This document shows positions 5,437 through 6,128 of a stretch of DNA of 6,128 nt, piece by piece. The number at the start of each line of letters is the position of its first letter. Positions within the stretch are counted from its first letter, which is position 1. Source of the DNA: Bacteroidota bacterium (GTDB lineage: Bacteria > Bacteroidota > Bacteroidia > Bacteroidales > B18-G4); contig DAOVZP010000108.1 of NCBI GenBank assembly GCA_030635045.1, forward strand, positions 1-6,128, given 5' to 3'. The notes below the pieces were generated by a model. That model searched no databases, was not told the DNA's origin, and saw nothing but the letters and a program-made list of their open reading frames with translations. The position numbers and the translations under genes were made by a program.

Positions 5437-6128
5437 CTGATCTTTCTCCTAAGTCTTATCATCGCAACGGCATCAGGCCAAAATGCCGGTGTAGGCCAAT
5501 GGCGCGACCACCTTCCATTTAACAAATTTATAGCAGTTACTGAAACCCCTGATAAAATCTTTGGGGCAACCCCTTATGCAATTTTGACCTACGATAAGGA
5601 TGATGAATCAATAGAACGATTTACCAAGATCAATGGCTTGTCTGATATAGGCATCAGCGATATACGATACAGTGAAGAGCTCCATACGGTTGTACTTGCA
5701 TATACCAATACAAACATTGACCTCTTCAAGGGAAACTATATCATTAATATCCCTGATATTAAAAGGAAGCCTATCCTTGGGAATAAGGTGATCAACAAGG
5801 TTTCATTCAGGGGTGATTATGCCTATCTTTCATGCGGCTTTGGTATCGTGGTGCTGGATGTTGTGAAGGAAGAGATCTTCGACACCTGGTATATCGGGCC
5901 CCAGGGCAGCCAGATCAATGTATTAGACCTCACTTACAATGATACATCTTTCTTTGCCGCAACAGAGGACGGTATCTTTTATGCTTCTGTATCCCACCCC
6001 AATCTGGCGGATTTCACTGCCTGGCAAAGGATGGAGAGCGCCCCCTATCCTTTCAATAAATACAGCCTCATTGAGTTTTATGAAGGAAACATCTTTGCCA
6101 ACCTGAAAGCAGGGGGCAATATTGAGAA
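5413..6128 (+). CDS. porZ: PorZ, type IX secretion system surface component, N-terminal fragment (3'-truncated by window edge)
   Basis: PorZ is a cell-surface beta-propeller protein of the type IX attachment complex; in Porphyromonas it works with PorU, PorV and PorQ to remove the C-terminal signal of cargo and attach anionic lipopolysaccharide. The window holds 238 codons plus 2 bases of a gene whose full product is typically about 750-800 residues. Residues 1-22 look like a signal peptide (MNIIRQ, a hydrophobic core, then ATASG|Q with A20 and G22 at -3 and -1). First-propeller signatures follow: GQWRDHLPF (28-36), NGLSDIGISDI (74-84), NTNIDLF, IPDIKRKPI (113-121), GFGIVVLD (142-149) with a following DTWYIGPQG, and AATEDGIFYAS. 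The second propeller and the C-terminal domain lie beyond the window. ATG 5413 is chosen because it directly begins the signal peptide; no Shine-Dalgarno is visible. The identification rests on remembered family patterns; a generic two-component-regulator-type propeller is the alternative. Confidence 0.85.
   Translation, partial: MNIIRQTILIFLLSLIIATASGQNAGVGQWRDHLPFNKFIAVTETPDKIFGATPYAILTYDKDDESIERFTKINGLSDIGISDIRYSEELHTVVLAYTNTNIDLFKGNYIINIPDIKRKPILGNKVINKVSFRGDYAYLSCGFGIVVLDVVKEEIFDTWYIGPQGSQINVLDLTYNDTSFFAATEDGIFYASVSHPNLADFTAWQRMESAPYPFNKYSLIEFYEGNIFANLKAGGNIE

Overview
The window looks like an ordinary chromosomal segment from a member of the Bacteroidota, most likely a Bacteroidales-like or environmental lineage. 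Four things point there. The last gene is an N-terminal fragment of PorZ, a component of the type IX secretion system, which is confined to this phylum and its close relatives. IspG carries the barrel signature of the three-domain (plant/Bacteroidota) form. The O-antigen ligase has a long extracytoplasmic loop of a type I associate with Bacteroidota homologues. Most starts lack a Shine-Dalgarno sequence, and two sites match the Bacteroidota -7 box TAnnTTTG. The sequence is moderately AT-rich, with very AT-rich gaps between genes. I see no RNA genes, CRISPR arrays, insertion sequences or phage genes.

Layout. Positions 1-3801 hold four genes in one direction: the 3' part of a family 9 glycosyltransferase (1-659), a polytopic O-antigen ligase family protein (711-2390), a diacylglycerol-kinase-family lipid kinase (2397-3368) and a small four-helix membrane protein of the DUF1761 type (3397-3801). 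Gaps of 51, 6 and 28 bases make a shared transcript likely, at least from the ligase onward. ispG lies on the minus strand (3807-5201), and its stop is only 5 bases from the stop of the DUF1761 gene. A 211-base AT-rich gap (5202-5412) separates ispG from porZ, which starts at 5413 and runs off the right edge. This gap holds one -7-like box in each direction and a short dyad.

How the genes fit together. The glycosyltransferase and the ligase fit lipopolysaccharide or surface polysaccharide assembly: the first adds a sugar at the cytoplasmic face, and the second joins or polymerises glycan on the periplasmic side. The lipid kinase may recycle or phosphorylate a membrane lipid (diacylglycerol, or possibly a ceramide-type lipid) alongside that work. 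IspG supplies isoprenoid precursors through the MEP pathway, whose products include the undecaprenyl carrier. PorZ belongs to the cell-surface machinery that attaches type IX cargo to anionic lipopolysaccharide. A cell-envelope theme runs through the window, but it does not amount to a demonstrated system. The most notable single feature is that IspG appears to keep only a short remnant of the central A* domain normally found in Bacteroidota.
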